From a bacterium (GTDB taxonomy: Bacteria; Krumholzibacteriota; Krumholzibacteriia; LZORAL124-64-63), in assembly GCA_018814885.1 (NCBI GenBank), contig JAHIYU010000122.1, positions 1 through 49,414 on the forward strand: 49,414 bases of DNA. Reading direction: 5' to 3'. Positions 9,661 through 18,042 of the stretch are shown here, one piece after another. The notes under the pieces were generated by a model. The model did no database searches and was not told where the DNA came from. It saw nothing but the letters and a program-made list of their open reading frames with translations. Position numbers and translations under genes: made by a program. The first letter of the stretch is position 1; each line of letters begins with the position of its first letter.

Positions 9661-10860
9661 GTGAACATCGTGGAGACGGTCAGCCCCCTCGCGGAAATCG
9701 TCCAGGAGATCATGAAGGCCGGTGGGGAATCCTTCAAGTTCTGCTATCAGTGCGGGAAATGCGATGTCGTCTGCCCCTGGAACAGGGTTACGGACTTCAG
9801 CATGCGCAGGATCGTCCGGCAGGCCGCCCTTGGTTTGCCGGAGATCGAACTCGACGACATCTGGCGCTGCACGACCTGCGGTTACTGCCCGTCGGTGTGC
9901 CCCCGGGGCGTCGGGCAGATCGAGGTGGGTGTCGCGATGCGCAGGATCGCCGCGGCCTATGGCGTGTTCTCCGGCTCTGCGAAGACCGTGCCCGCCGCCG
10001 GCGCGAGCCTCGCCAGCGACGGCAATCCCCTGGGCGAAGCGAGAGACAAGCGGACGGCCTGGGCGAGCGGTCTTTCCGTCAGGCCGTTCACCGAGGGGAT
10101 GGAGATCCTCTACTTCGTGGGGTGCTACTACAGCTATGACCCGCGCAACATGAAGGTGGCGGTCGCCACCGCCAGGATCCTCGACAGGGCAGGCGTGGAT
10201 TTCGGGATCCTGGGCACCCGGGAGAGCTGCTGCGGCGAGAGCATCCGCAAGGCGGGCGATGAGGCGAAGTTCAAGACCCTGGCCAGGGAGAACATCAAGG
10301 CCTTCATCGACCATGGGGTGAAGAGGATCCTCGTGTCCTCCCCCCACTGCTACCACACTTTCAAGAACGAGTACTCCGAGTTCATGATGAACCTCGAGGT
10401 CGTTCACATCTCCCAGTACCTGAACGAGCTGGTCGAACAGGGACGACTCGAGCTCGACGGGCGGTTCGAGAAGAGGGTCACCTATCACGACCCATGCTAC
10501 CTGGGGCGACACAACGGCCTCTTCGACCAGCCGAGGGACGTGCTGAAGAAGCTGTCCGGCCTGGAGCTGGTGGAGATGCCCGATTCCCGGCAGAAAAGCC
10601 TATGTTGCGGCGGAGGGGGCGGTCGGATCTGGATGCACACGGACAAGGACGAGAGATTCGGCAACCTCAGATTGGCTCAGGCGAAGGAGGTCGGCGCAGA
10701 AGTGCTGGTCACTTCGTGCCCCTACTGCATCAGCAACTTCGAGGAGAGCAGGCTTTCCCTTCTGACCGATGAAACGCTGTCGGACGAGGAAGCCTTGCAG
10801 ATCATGGACCTCACCGAGGTCGTCCTGGAGTCGCTCGCGGGAAGCGAGGAGACGCCGTGA
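9661..10860 (+). CDS. bamD: Class II benzoyl-CoA reductase subunit BamD (HdrD/GlpC-like Fe-S protein)
   Basis: About 399 residues from GTG 9661 (GGAG 4 nt upstream; GTG 9670 is an alternative). Residues near 25-95 carry two [4Fe-4S] motifs, CYQCGKCDVVCP and CTTCGYCPSVCP. The rest holds two CCG domains: GCYYSYDP...ESCCGESIRKAG and HDPCYLGRHNG...LCCGGGGGR. CCG domains bind non-cubane clusters in heterodisulfide reductase HdrB, so the protein resembles HdrCB/HdrD. It is expected to relay electrons between the BamE flavin subunit and BamBC. The longer open frame upstream of 9661 overlaps bamC and is not needed. Confidence 0.87.
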   Translation: MNIVETVSPLAEIVQEIMKAGGESFKFCYQCGKCDVVCPWNRVTDFSMRRIVRQAALGLPEIELDDIWRCTTCGYCPSVCPRGVGQIEVGVAMRRIAAAYGVFSGSAKTVPAAGASLASDGNPLGEARDKRTAWASGLSVRPFTEGMEILYFVGCYYSYDPRNMKVAVATARILDRAGVDFGILGTRESCCGESIRKAGDEAKFKTLARENIKAFIDHGVKRILVSSPHCYHTFKNEYSEFMMNLEVVHISQYLNELVEQGRLELDGRFEKRVTYHDPCYLGRHNGLFDQPRDVLKKLSGLELVEMPDSRQKSLCCGGGGGRIWMHTDKDERFGNLRLAQAKEVGAEVLVTSCPYCISNFEESRLSLLTDETLSDEEALQIMDLTEVVLESLAGSEETP

Positions 10861-13800
10861 GCACCCCCAAGAACGGCTTCGGAGATGTCATGGTCGTCGG
10901 CGGCGGTATCAGCGGCATCCAGGCCGCGCTCGATCTCGCCTCGTCGGGCTTCAAGGTCTGCATGGTCGAGAAGGCGCCGACCATCGGCGGGAAGATGGCC
11001 CAGCTCGACAAGACCTTCCCCACCAACGACTGTTCGATGTGCATCGAGTCGCCGAAGTTCATCGAATGTGACCGGCACCCCAACATCGAGATCCTGACCT
11101 ACACGGAGATCGACAACGTCGAAGGCCGGGCGGGCGACTTCGAGGTCGCCATGACCAGGAAGCCCCGATACGTCGATGAGGATCTCTGCACGGGCTGCAC
11201 GGTCTGTGCCGAGTACTGCCCGATCCTGGTCCCCGACCTGTTCAACCAGGAGTTGTCCGACAACAAGGCCATCCACATCCACTTCTCCCAGGCCGTTCCG
11301 CTCGTCCCCTACATCGATGAACGTTGCCGCTTCCTGGAGGACGGGAGGTGCACCATCTGCGAAAGCGTCTGCAAGAACAACGCCATCGACCTGCATCAGA
11401 AGCCCGAGAAGATGGTCGTGAAGGTGGGGGCGATCGTCCTGTCTCCGGGCTACGGGGTGTTCGATCCCAGGCTGCGGGGAGACTACGGCTACGGGAAGCT
11501 CGAGAACGTGGTGACCAGCCTGGACTTCGAACGGCTCCTGTGCGCCACCGGACCGCACGAAGGTGAGATCCTGCGCCCTTCAGACAAGAAGCACCCCAAG
11601 AAGATCGCCTGGATCCACTGCGTCGGCTCGAGACAGATTCTCGAGGGCGGCCACAGCTACTGTTCATCGGTCTGCTGCTCCTACATCCAGAAGCAGGTGA
11701 TCCTGACCAAGGATCACGACGCCGATATCGAGGCGGTCATCTTCCACAACGACATCCGCTCCTTCGGCAAGGACTTCGAGCGCTTCTATCAGCGGGCAGC
11801 AAACCTCCCCGGGATCGAGTTCATCCGCAGCTACGTGGATGTCGGTCGCGAGATCCCGGATACGAAGAACGTGACGATCCGGTACGCCACCGACACCGAC
11901 GGCGTGAAGGAACAGGAATTCGATCTGGTGGTCCTGGGCGTGGGGCTGGGCCCGCCCGCCGATGTCGAGCGGCTGGCGGAGCAGTTCGGCATCGAGCTCG
12001 ACGGGCACGGGTTCTGCAAGACCGATCCGCGCAATCCCATCAAGACCACCCGCCCGGGTGTGTTCGTCTGCGGCGCCTTCCGGGGGCCTGTCGACATCCC
12101 CGAATCGGTGATGAGCGCCAGCGGGACCAACGCCCTGGCGGGGGCATTGCTGAAGACCAGGCGAGGCAAGCTGGACGAGGAAAGGGTGTACCCCGAGGAA
12201 CGGGATGTCTCCGGAGAGGAGGTCAAGGTCGGCGTCTTCGCCTGCCACTGCGGCGCGAACATCGGGCGCGTGGTGGACATTCCTTCGCTGGTCGAGTACG
12301 CGAAGACCCTGGACCATGTCGAACACGCCGAGGAGGGCCTCTTCATCTGTTCCACGGACGCGGCCGAGCATATCGCGGACACGATCCGCGACAAGGGGCT
12401 AAACCGCGTGGTGGTGGCCGCCTGCACCCCCCGGACTCACGAACCGCTGTTCCGGGACACGCTGCGGGAAGGCGGGATCAACCAGTACTTCTTCGACATG
12501 GCCAACATCCGTGAGCACTGCTCATGGGTGCACTCCAAGCAGAAGGAGGAAGCCACCGCGAAGGCCAAGGACATCGTGCGCATGTCGGTGGCCCGGACCA
12601 TAGGCCTGGAGCCGCTCGAGGAGTTCCAGCTGCCCGTCGACAAGACGACCCTCGTCGTCGGCGGTGGCGTGGCCGGGATGACCGCCGCGCTGGGTCTCGC
12701 CGAACAGGGTTTCGAGGTCCACCTGGTGGAGAAGCAGAAGGACCTGGGCGGCATGGCGCGACGGATCCGTACCACCCTGGAGGGGCTGGACGTCCGGGCC
12801 TACCTGAGCAACCTGATTCGCCGGGTCTACGAGCACCCCCTCGTCCACGTGTCCCACGAGGCGACCATCACCGACGTGTCGGGGTACGTGGGCAGCTTCG
12901 TCACCACGCTGGAAGCGGAGGGTCGGGTCAAGACGATCCGCCACGGCGCCGCCATCCTCGCCACCGGAGCCGACGAGCACAAGCCCACCGAGTACCTCTA
13001 CGGCGAGGACGAGAGGGTGTGGACCCAGCTCGAACTGGAGGAGCGGATCCACGAGGGTGACGAAGCGCTCGCGGCCGCGCGGAGCCTGGTGATGATCCAG
13101 TGCGTCGGTTGCCGGCAAAAGGGCCGGGACTACTGCGCCCGGATCTGTTGCAGCCAGGCCATCAAGAACGCCCTCTCGCTCAAGACGAGGCGCCCCGGGC
13201 TGGATGTCTACATCCTGTTCCGGGACATGCGGACCTACGGCTTCAGCGAGGACCGATACCGCGAGGCGGCCGACAGGGGCGTCGTTTTCGTCCGCTGGGA
13301 GCCGCAACGCAGGCCCGATGTGGAGACCGCCCAGGACAATGAGGGCAAGCCCGTCCTGCGGGTCACCGTGCCCGACCCCATCCTGGGTCAGCAGCTGGCC
13401 ATCGACGCCGACCTCGTGGTCCTGTCGGCCGCCGTGGTCCCCTCGGCCGGCACCCCGGAAGTCACCCGGCTCTTCAAGGTACCCGTGAACCCGGACGGTT
13501 TCTTCCAGGAAGCCCACGTGAAGCTGCGGCCGGTTGACTTCGCCGCGGACGGCGTCTTCATGTGCGGGGCCAGTCACTACCCCAAGCACCTCGCGGAGAC
13601 GATCAGCCAGGCCTACGGCGCGGCCGGCCGGGCCGTCACGCTCCTCTCCCATGAGACGGTCACCGCCTCGGGGGCCGTCTGCGAGGTCGAGGAACAGGAC
13701 TGCATATCCTGCGGGGCGTGCCTCACGGCCTGCAGCTACGACGCGATCCACTGGCGCGAGACACAGGCGGGCAAGAAAGCCGAGGTGAATCCAGCCCTCT

Positions 13801-13982
13801 GCAAGGGGGACGGCCTCTGTTGCGCCAAGTGCCCGACCGACGCCATCGTCCTGAAGCACTACACCAACGAGGAGATCGCGGACCAGATCGACGCGGCGCT
13901 TTCGGGCTCACGGAGCTCGACGGGCGAGAAGACCGGGAACGAATCGAGAAACCCCGGAGCTACCACGGAGGTGGGAACATGA
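10857..13982 (+). CDS. bamE: Class II benzoyl-CoA reductase subunit BamE (HdrA-like, two FAD modules)
   Basis: 1041 residues. GTG 10857 overlaps the bamD stop (GTGA). Two HdrA-like modules are arranged in tandem. The first Rossmann FAD motif is GGGISGIQAALDLASSGF (about residue 12), with ferredoxin cysteines CTGCTVCAEYCP and CTICESVC. The second is VVGGGVAGMTAALGL (about residue 600), with a CVGC...YCARICC HdrA-type cysteine set. The C-terminus ends in a further pair of [4Fe-4S] motifs (CISCGACLTAC and CKGDGLCCAKCP). In methanogens HdrA is the flavin-based bifurcation site, so BamE is the likely bifurcating or confurcating subunit. The stop overlaps the bamF start. Confidence 0.9.
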   Translation: MSTPKNGFGDVMVVGGGISGIQAALDLASSGFKVCMVEKAPTIGGKMAQLDKTFPTNDCSMCIESPKFIECDRHPNIEILTYTEIDNVEGRAGDFEVAMTRKPRYVDEDLCTGCTVCAEYCPILVPDLFNQELSDNKAIHIHFSQAVPLVPYIDERCRFLEDGRCTICESVCKNNAIDLHQKPEKMVVKVGAIVLSPGYGVFDPRLRGDYGYGKLENVVTSLDFERLLCATGPHEGEILRPSDKKHPKKIAWIHCVGSRQILEGGHSYCSSVCCSYIQKQVILTKDHDADIEAVIFHNDIRSFGKDFERFYQRAANLPGIEFIRSYVDVGREIPDTKNVTIRYATDTDGVKEQEFDLVVLGVGLGPPADVERLAEQFGIELDGHGFCKTDPRNPIKTTRPGVFVCGAFRGPVDIPESVMSASGTNALAGALLKTRRGKLDEERVYPEERDVSGEEVKVGVFACHCGANIGRVVDIPSLVEYAKTLDHVEHAEEGLFICSTDAAEHIADTIRDKGLNRVVVAACTPRTHEPLFRDTLREGGINQYFFDMANIREHCSWVHSKQKEEATAKAKDIVRMSVARTIGLEPLEEFQLPVDKTTLVVGGGVAGMTAALGLAEQGFEVHLVEKQKDLGGMARRIRTTLEGLDVRAYLSNLIRRVYEHPLVHVSHEATITDVSGYVGSFVTTLEAEGRVKTIRHGAAILATGADEHKPTEYLYGEDERVWTQLELEERIHEGDEALAAARSLVMIQCVGCRQKGRDYCARICCSQAIKNALSLKTRRPGLDVYILFRDMRTYGFSEDRYREAADRGVVFVRWEPQRRPDVETAQDNEGKPVLRVTVPDPILGQQLAIDADLVVLSAAVVPSAGTPEVTRLFKVPVNPDGFFQEAHVKLRPVDFAADGVFMCGASHYPKHLAETISQAYGAAGRAVTLLSHETVTASGAVCEVEEQDCISCGACLTACSYDAIHWRETQAGKKAEVNPALCKGDGLCCAKCPTDAIVLKHYTNEEIADQIDAALSGSRSSTGEKTGNESRNPGATTEVGT

Positions 13983-14767
13983 CAGGACTCGGGCACACGC
14001 AGAGGATCGTCGCATTCCTTTGCAACTGGTGAGCATACTCCGCTGCGGATCTGTCTGGCGTGACCAGACAAAGCTATGCACCGGAGATTCGGATCATCCG
14101 CCTGATGTGCACGGGTCGGGTGGACCTGGCCTTCGTGCTCCGCGCGTTCCGGGGCGGAGCCGATGGGGTGATCATCGGCGGCTGCCGGCCGGGCGAATGC
14201 CACTACGAGACCGAAGGAAACTTCGACGCACTGGGCAACATGCACCTGTGCAAGAATCTCATGCGGCAGATCGGGGTGTACCCCGGCCGGCTGCGGCTGG
14301 AGTGGATCTCCGCCGCTGAGGGGAGCCGTTTCGCCGAGATCATGAGCGACTTCGCCGCGCAGCTGCGGGAGCTCGGACCGCTCGGCCAGGGAGAGGGGAT
14401 CGACGCCCCCGACCTGAAGCTGAAGCTCGATGCCCTGAGCCGCCTGATCCCCTACGTGAAGCTGGTGGAACGGGAGAAGCTGCGTGTTCCGGTGAGGTCG
14501 GAGGAGGTGTACCGGGCGCTCTACGGGAGTGACGCGACGGATCGGCTGCTGCACGACCTGATCGCCGACAAGCTCGCCGTCAGCCAGATCCTGATGCTGC
14601 TGGAGGAGAGACCTCTCTCCACCCGGGAGATCTCCGAGCGGCTGGGCCTGAATCCGTCCGACGTCTCCAGACACATGAACGACTCCTCGCGGCGGAGCCT
14701 GGTCCGGTACGACCTCGACCAGAAGCGTTACGCCCTCGCAGGAGAAACAAGGCAGGCAGCGGATTGA
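13979..14767 (+). CDS. bamF: BamF, MvhD-like electron-transfer selenoprotein with in-frame UGA (Sec18)
   Basis: Read through one TGA at 14030-14032, the frame gives 262 residues. ATG 13979 overlaps the bamE stop (ATGA) and has GGAGGTGGG upstream. The N-terminus reads IVAFLCNW-U-AYSAADLSG. MvhD/hydrogenase iron-sulfur subunits have FxCNWCxYxxAD at the same place, so the UGA replaces a conserved [2Fe-2S]-ligand cysteine. Later conserved motifs (IIRLMCTGRVD and GGCRPGECHY) follow in the same frame. A hairpin suited to SECIS lies downstream. Established knowledge: BamF of Geobacter metallireducens has been described as a putative selenocysteine protein. The last ~65 residues form a winged-helix-like domain (LSTREISERLGLNPSDVSRH), unusual for an electron carrier. 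An automatic call would start wrongly at GTG 14060. Confidence 0.88.
14033..14075 (+). promoter_or_regulatory. Bacterial SECIS-like hairpin for Sec18 of bamF
   Basis: A 7-bp perfect stem (TGTCTGG 14052-14058 with CCAGACA 14064-14070) closes a 5-nt loop CGTGA at 14059-14063. The loop begins 26 nt after the UGA and has G as its second base. From memory, these fit the published bacterial SECIS rules (loop about 16-37 nt from UGA, a G among the first two loop bases). It is inside coding sequence, as bacterial SECIS elements are. Confidence 0.75.
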
Positions 14768-14778
14768 CAGAAGCAGTC

Positions 14779-15231
14779 ATGGATCGCGATCGCGTCGATC
14801 AGATCATCGATGGACACCAGAGCGAAGCCAGCTCGCTGATCCAGGTGCTGCTTGATATCCAGGGCGAGATACACTGGCTGCCCAGGGAAGCCCTGGAGCG
14901 GATCAGCGAACGGCTGGAGGTCCCGCTTTCGACGGTGCAGCACATCACCACCTTCTACAAGGCGTTCAGCCTGGTCCCGAAGGGCCGTCACCAGGTCCAC
15001 ATCTGCCTGGGCACCGCCTGTCACGTCCGGGGCGCGCCGCGGGTCCTGGACGCGGTGCAGGATCTGACCGGCCTCGAGCCCGGCGAGACGGACATGGACC
15101 TGAAGTTCAGCCTGGAGACCGTCAACTGCCTCGGCTGCTGCGCACTGGGACCGGTGATCGAGATCGACGGCAAGACCCACGGCAACGTGTCGACCGCGAA
15201 AACGGCAGACGTGCTGAAGAGCTACGAGTAG
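14779..15231 (+). CDS. bamG: Class II benzoyl-CoA reductase subunit BamG (NuoE-like)
   Basis: About 150 residues, the 24-kDa NuoE/HoxE thioredoxin-like family. The [2Fe-2S] ligands appear as CLGTAC and CLGCCALGPV, the standard C-x4-C and C-x3-C pairs. I use ATG 14779; a TTG at 14764 would overlap the bamF stop and add five residues, and neither has a strong ribosome-binding site. With BamH and BamI it forms a NADH-dehydrogenase-like module that links the NAD(H) pool to the reductase. Coupling: 10 nt separate it from bamH. Confidence 0.88.
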   Translation: MDRDRVDQIIDGHQSEASSLIQVLLDIQGEIHWLPREALERISERLEVPLSTVQHITTFYKAFSLVPKGRHQVHICLGTACHVRGAPRVLDAVQDLTGLEPGETDMDLKFSLETVNCLGCCALGPVIEIDGKTHGNVSTAKTADVLKSYE

Positions 15232-15240
15232 AGGAAACCC

Positions 15241-17199
15241 ATGGCGCGATTCAGTACACCATTCCGGACAAAACAGGAACTCGCCGACTACCGGCAGGCT
15301 CTGGCCGACCGGAGGCCCCCCGACCGGCCCTGCGTCTCCATCTGCGCCGGGGCGGGTTGCCTGGCTTCGGGCGCGAGCGAGGTCATCGCCGCCTTCGAGA
15401 CCGAGCTCGCGGCGCAAGGTCTTCAGGAAGGTCTCGGGACGGACGTCGATACCAGGGGCGCCGGCTGCCCGGGATTCTGCGAGCGGGGCCCCGTGGTGGT
15501 CCTCCATCCCGAGGGGATCTGCTACCTCCAGGTCAAACCCGAAGACGTCCCGGAGATCGTCTCGCGGAGCATCAAGGGCAAGGAGGTGGTCGAGCGTCTG
15601 CTCTACGAGGATCCGGCCACGGGCGAACGGGCGGTCCACGAGGCCGACATCCCGTTCTACAAGCTCCAGGAACGGACCCTGCTCTCCAGCAACATCCTGA
15701 TCGACTCGCGCAGCATCGACGACTACCTGGCCATCGGCGGATACGCGGCGCTGGTCAGGGCCCTGTTCGAGATGGGCCCCGAGGCGGTGCTGGAGGAGAT
15801 CAAGAAGTCCAACCTCCGGGGCCGGGGCGGGGCCGGCTTCCCCGCGGGTCGCAAGTGGGAGGGCTCCCGCAACGCCCCCGACAAACCAAAGTACGTGCTC
15901 GTCAACGCCGACGAGGGGGACCCCGGGGCGTTCATGGACCGGGCGCTGCTGGAGGGGAACCCCCACTCCGTTCTCGAGGGACTGATGATCGGCGGCTTCA
16001 CCATCGGCGCCGACGAGGGCTACATCTACGTCCGGCAGGAGTACCCCCTCGCGGTGAAGAACGTACGCCACGCGATCGCGCAGGCCGAGGCGTGCGGCCT
16101 GCTGGGCGAGGACATCCTCGGCTCCGGCTTCGACTTCACGATCAAGGTGCACAAGGGGGCCGGCGCCTTCGTCTGCGGCGAGTCCACGGCGCTGATGACG
16201 GCACTGGAGGGCCGGGTCGGCGAGCCCCGGCCGAAGTACGTCCGCTCCAACGTCAAGGGGCTCTGGGGCAAACCCACCGTGCTGAACAACGTCGAGACCT
16301 GGGCCAACGTGCCACTGATCGTAGAAAGGGGTTCCGACTGGTTCACGCGGATCGGCACAGAGGGAAGCAAGGGCACGAAGATCTTCTCCCTGGTCGGCAA
16401 GATCAGGAACACCGGCCTGGTGGAAGTGCCCATGGGCATGCCGCTGCGGGACATCATCTACGAGATCGGCGGCGGCATCCCGGGCGGGAAGAGGTTCAAG
16501 GCCGTGCAGACGGGCGGGCCTTCCGGCGGCTGCCTCCCCGAGGAGATGCTGCATCTCGAGGTCGGCTTCGACGAGCTGACCGGCGCCGGCTCCATGATGG
16601 GATCCGGCGGCATGATCGTCATGGACGAGGACAACTGCATGGTGGACGTCGCCAGGTATTTCATCAACTTCCTGACGGAGGAGTCCTGCGGCAAGTGCCT
16701 TCCCTGCCGCGAGGGTCTGCGGCAGATGCACAGGATCCTGACGAACATCTGCGAAGGAAGAGGCCGCGACGGCGACATCGAGACCCTCGAGGAGCTGTCC
16801 GAGGTTCTCACCGAGGCTTCGCTCTGCGGCCTCGGACAGAGCGCCGCCAACCCGTTCCTGAGCACGTTGCGCTACTTCCGCGCGGAATACGAGGCGCACA
16901 TCGAGCAGAAGCGGTGCCCGGCTCTGTCCTGCAAGGGGCTGGTCTCGTACTGGATCGACCCGGACAAATGCACGGCGTGCATGCTCTGCCTGAAGCAGTG
17001 CCCCTCGCAGGGAATCGAGGGCGGCAAGAAGCGGATCCATGTGATCGACCAGGCGAAGTGCGACGCTTGCGGCGTGTGCTTCGAGGTCTGCCCCGACAAG
17101 TTCGACGCGGTGAGGAAGATCTCGGGCGGGCCCGTCCCGGGTCCCCTGCCGATGGAGGAGCGGACGCTCCGGACGAGCGGGAAGGGGGCAGTGCAATGA
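15241..17199 (+). CDS. bamH: Class II benzoyl-CoA reductase subunit BamH (NuoF-like flavoprotein)
   Basis: 652 residues, longer than plain NuoF. Domains in order: an N-terminal thioredoxin-like [2Fe-2S] domain (CVSICAGAGC, GAGCPGFC); the NADH/FMN-binding NuoF core with GRGGAGFPAGRKW and VCGESTALMTALEG; the [4Fe-4S] motif ESCGKCLPCREG; and two C-terminal ferredoxin motifs (CTACMLCLKQCP and CDACGVCFEVCP). The same layout is known from HydB/HndC-type bifurcating hydrogenases. It should oxidise or reduce NAD(H) via FMN and exchange electrons with BamE. GAGGAAA precedes ATG 15241. The stop overlaps the bamI start. Confidence 0.9.
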   Translation: MARFSTPFRTKQELADYRQALADRRPPDRPCVSICAGAGCLASGASEVIAAFETELAAQGLQEGLGTDVDTRGAGCPGFCERGPVVVLHPEGICYLQVKPEDVPEIVSRSIKGKEVVERLLYEDPATGERAVHEADIPFYKLQERTLLSSNILIDSRSIDDYLAIGGYAALVRALFEMGPEAVLEEIKKSNLRGRGGAGFPAGRKWEGSRNAPDKPKYVLVNADEGDPGAFMDRALLEGNPHSVLEGLMIGGFTIGADEGYIYVRQEYPLAVKNVRHAIAQAEACGLLGEDILGSGFDFTIKVHKGAGAFVCGESTALMTALEGRVGEPRPKYVRSNVKGLWGKPTVLNNVETWANVPLIVERGSDWFTRIGTEGSKGTKIFSLVGKIRNTGLVEVPMGMPLRDIIYEIGGGIPGGKRFKAVQTGGPSGGCLPEEMLHLEVGFDELTGAGSMMGSGGMIVMDEDNCMVDVARYFINFLTEESCGKCLPCREGLRQMHRILTNICEGRGRDGDIETLEELSEVLTEASLCGLGQSAANPFLSTLRYFRAEYEAHIEQKRCPALSCKGLVSYWIDPDKCTACMLCLKQCPSQGIEGGKKRIHVIDQAKCDACGVCFEVCPDKFDAVRKISGGPVPGPLPMEERTLRTSGKGAVQ

Positions 17200-17783
17200 G
17201 CGACATCCGCCTGCAGATCGACGGCCGGGAAGTCCGCGCAAGCGAAAGCATGACCTTGCTGGAGGCGGCCCGCGAGGCGGGGATCCCGATCCCGACCCTC
17301 TGCCTTCACGACGCCCTGGAGCCCTTCGGAGGATGCCGGCTGTGCATCGTCGAGGTGGAAGTGCGCGGATGGAGCCGGCTCGTCGTGTCCTGCGTGTATC
17401 CGGTGGCCGCCGACCTGATCGTCACGACGCGCAACGAAAAGATCGACCGGATCCGCAAGACCCTCCTGGAGCTGCTGCTGGCCCACGCCCCCCATGCTCC
17501 TGCCCTGCAGGAGATGGCCGCGGAGTACGGAGCGGACCGGGGCCGGTTCGAGCAGGAGGCCTCCTTCTGCATCCACTGCGGGCTGTGCGTCCGCTACTGC
17601 GCCGAGGTGAAGAAGAAGCACGCCGTGGGGTTCATCGACCGCGGCATCCGGAAAGAGATCAGCTTCCTGCCGGAGATCGCCGCCAAGGAGTGCAGCAGCT
17701 GCAAGGAATGCTTCCCGCTCTGCCCGACGTCGTACCTGCAGGCGGCCTTTGTGCTGGTCGAGGCCCTCACGTCACGCCGATGA
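17196..17783 (+). CDS. bamI: Class II benzoyl-CoA reductase subunit BamI (NuoG N-terminal-like)
   Basis: 195 residues, matching only the ferredoxin part of NuoG. An N-terminal plant-type [2Fe-2S] domain has cysteines in PTLCLHD...GGCRLCIVE...SCVYP. Two [4Fe-4S] motifs follow (CIHCGLCVRYC and CSSCKECFPLCP). It likely ferries electrons between BamH and the Hdr-like subunits. ATG 17196 overlaps the bamH stop (ATGA). It is the last recognisable bam gene; no strong terminator was seen directly after it. Confidence 0.88.
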   Translation: MSDIRLQIDGREVRASESMTLLEAAREAGIPIPTLCLHDALEPFGGCRLCIVEVEVRGWSRLVVSCVYPVAADLIVTTRNEKIDRIRKTLLELLLAHAPHAPALQEMAAEYGADRGRFEQEASFCIHCGLCVRYCAEVKKKHAVGFIDRGIRKEISFLPEIAAKECSSCKECFPLCPTSYLQAAFVLVEALTSRR

Positions 17784-17813
17784 TTCGGAGCGCATGTACG
17801 CTGCGACCTGCGT

Positions 17814-18029
17814 GTGGCGCTGCGCCAGGATCCCCATCCGTCCGCGCCCTGGCTCGAGTTTTCCGCGGCCGGCGTCGCCGCAGCGCCGTCGGTCGAGGGC
17901 GTCTACCGACTCCTCGACGAGAAAAAGGGGTTCCACGCCACCGTGGGCTTGGACAACCTGCATGAAGCGTTTAGCGGGTTGCTCGAGACCCCGGACAAGG
18001 CCCGCTTCCTCTTCTTCGGCGAATCGTAG
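17814..18029 (+). CDS. Small ORF of unknown function after bamI
   Basis: 71 residues from GTG 17814. The frame is the same as bamI and open from the bamI TGA onward, so it could also be a decayed extension or begin at CTG 17808. The core (EGVYRLLDEKK...LHEAFSGLLETPDKARFLFF) looks like genuine protein, with an alpha/beta pattern loosely like a small GIY-YIG-type fold (GVYxLLD). There is no clear ribosome-binding site. It is convergent with the acetyltransferase gene, whose stop lies 13 nt away. The gene call is uncertain. Confidence 0.4.
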   Translation: MALRQDPHPSAPWLEFSAAGVAAAPSVEGVYRLLDEKKGFHATVGLDNLHEAFSGLLETPDKARFLFFGES

Positions 18030-18042
18030 TGGACGGCTCGCC

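Noticed and set aside
17781..17783. bamI stop (TGA) as a second selenocysteine codon
   Set aside because: There is no redox motif around it, BamI is already complete with all cluster cysteines, and no convincing SECIS-type hairpin follows.
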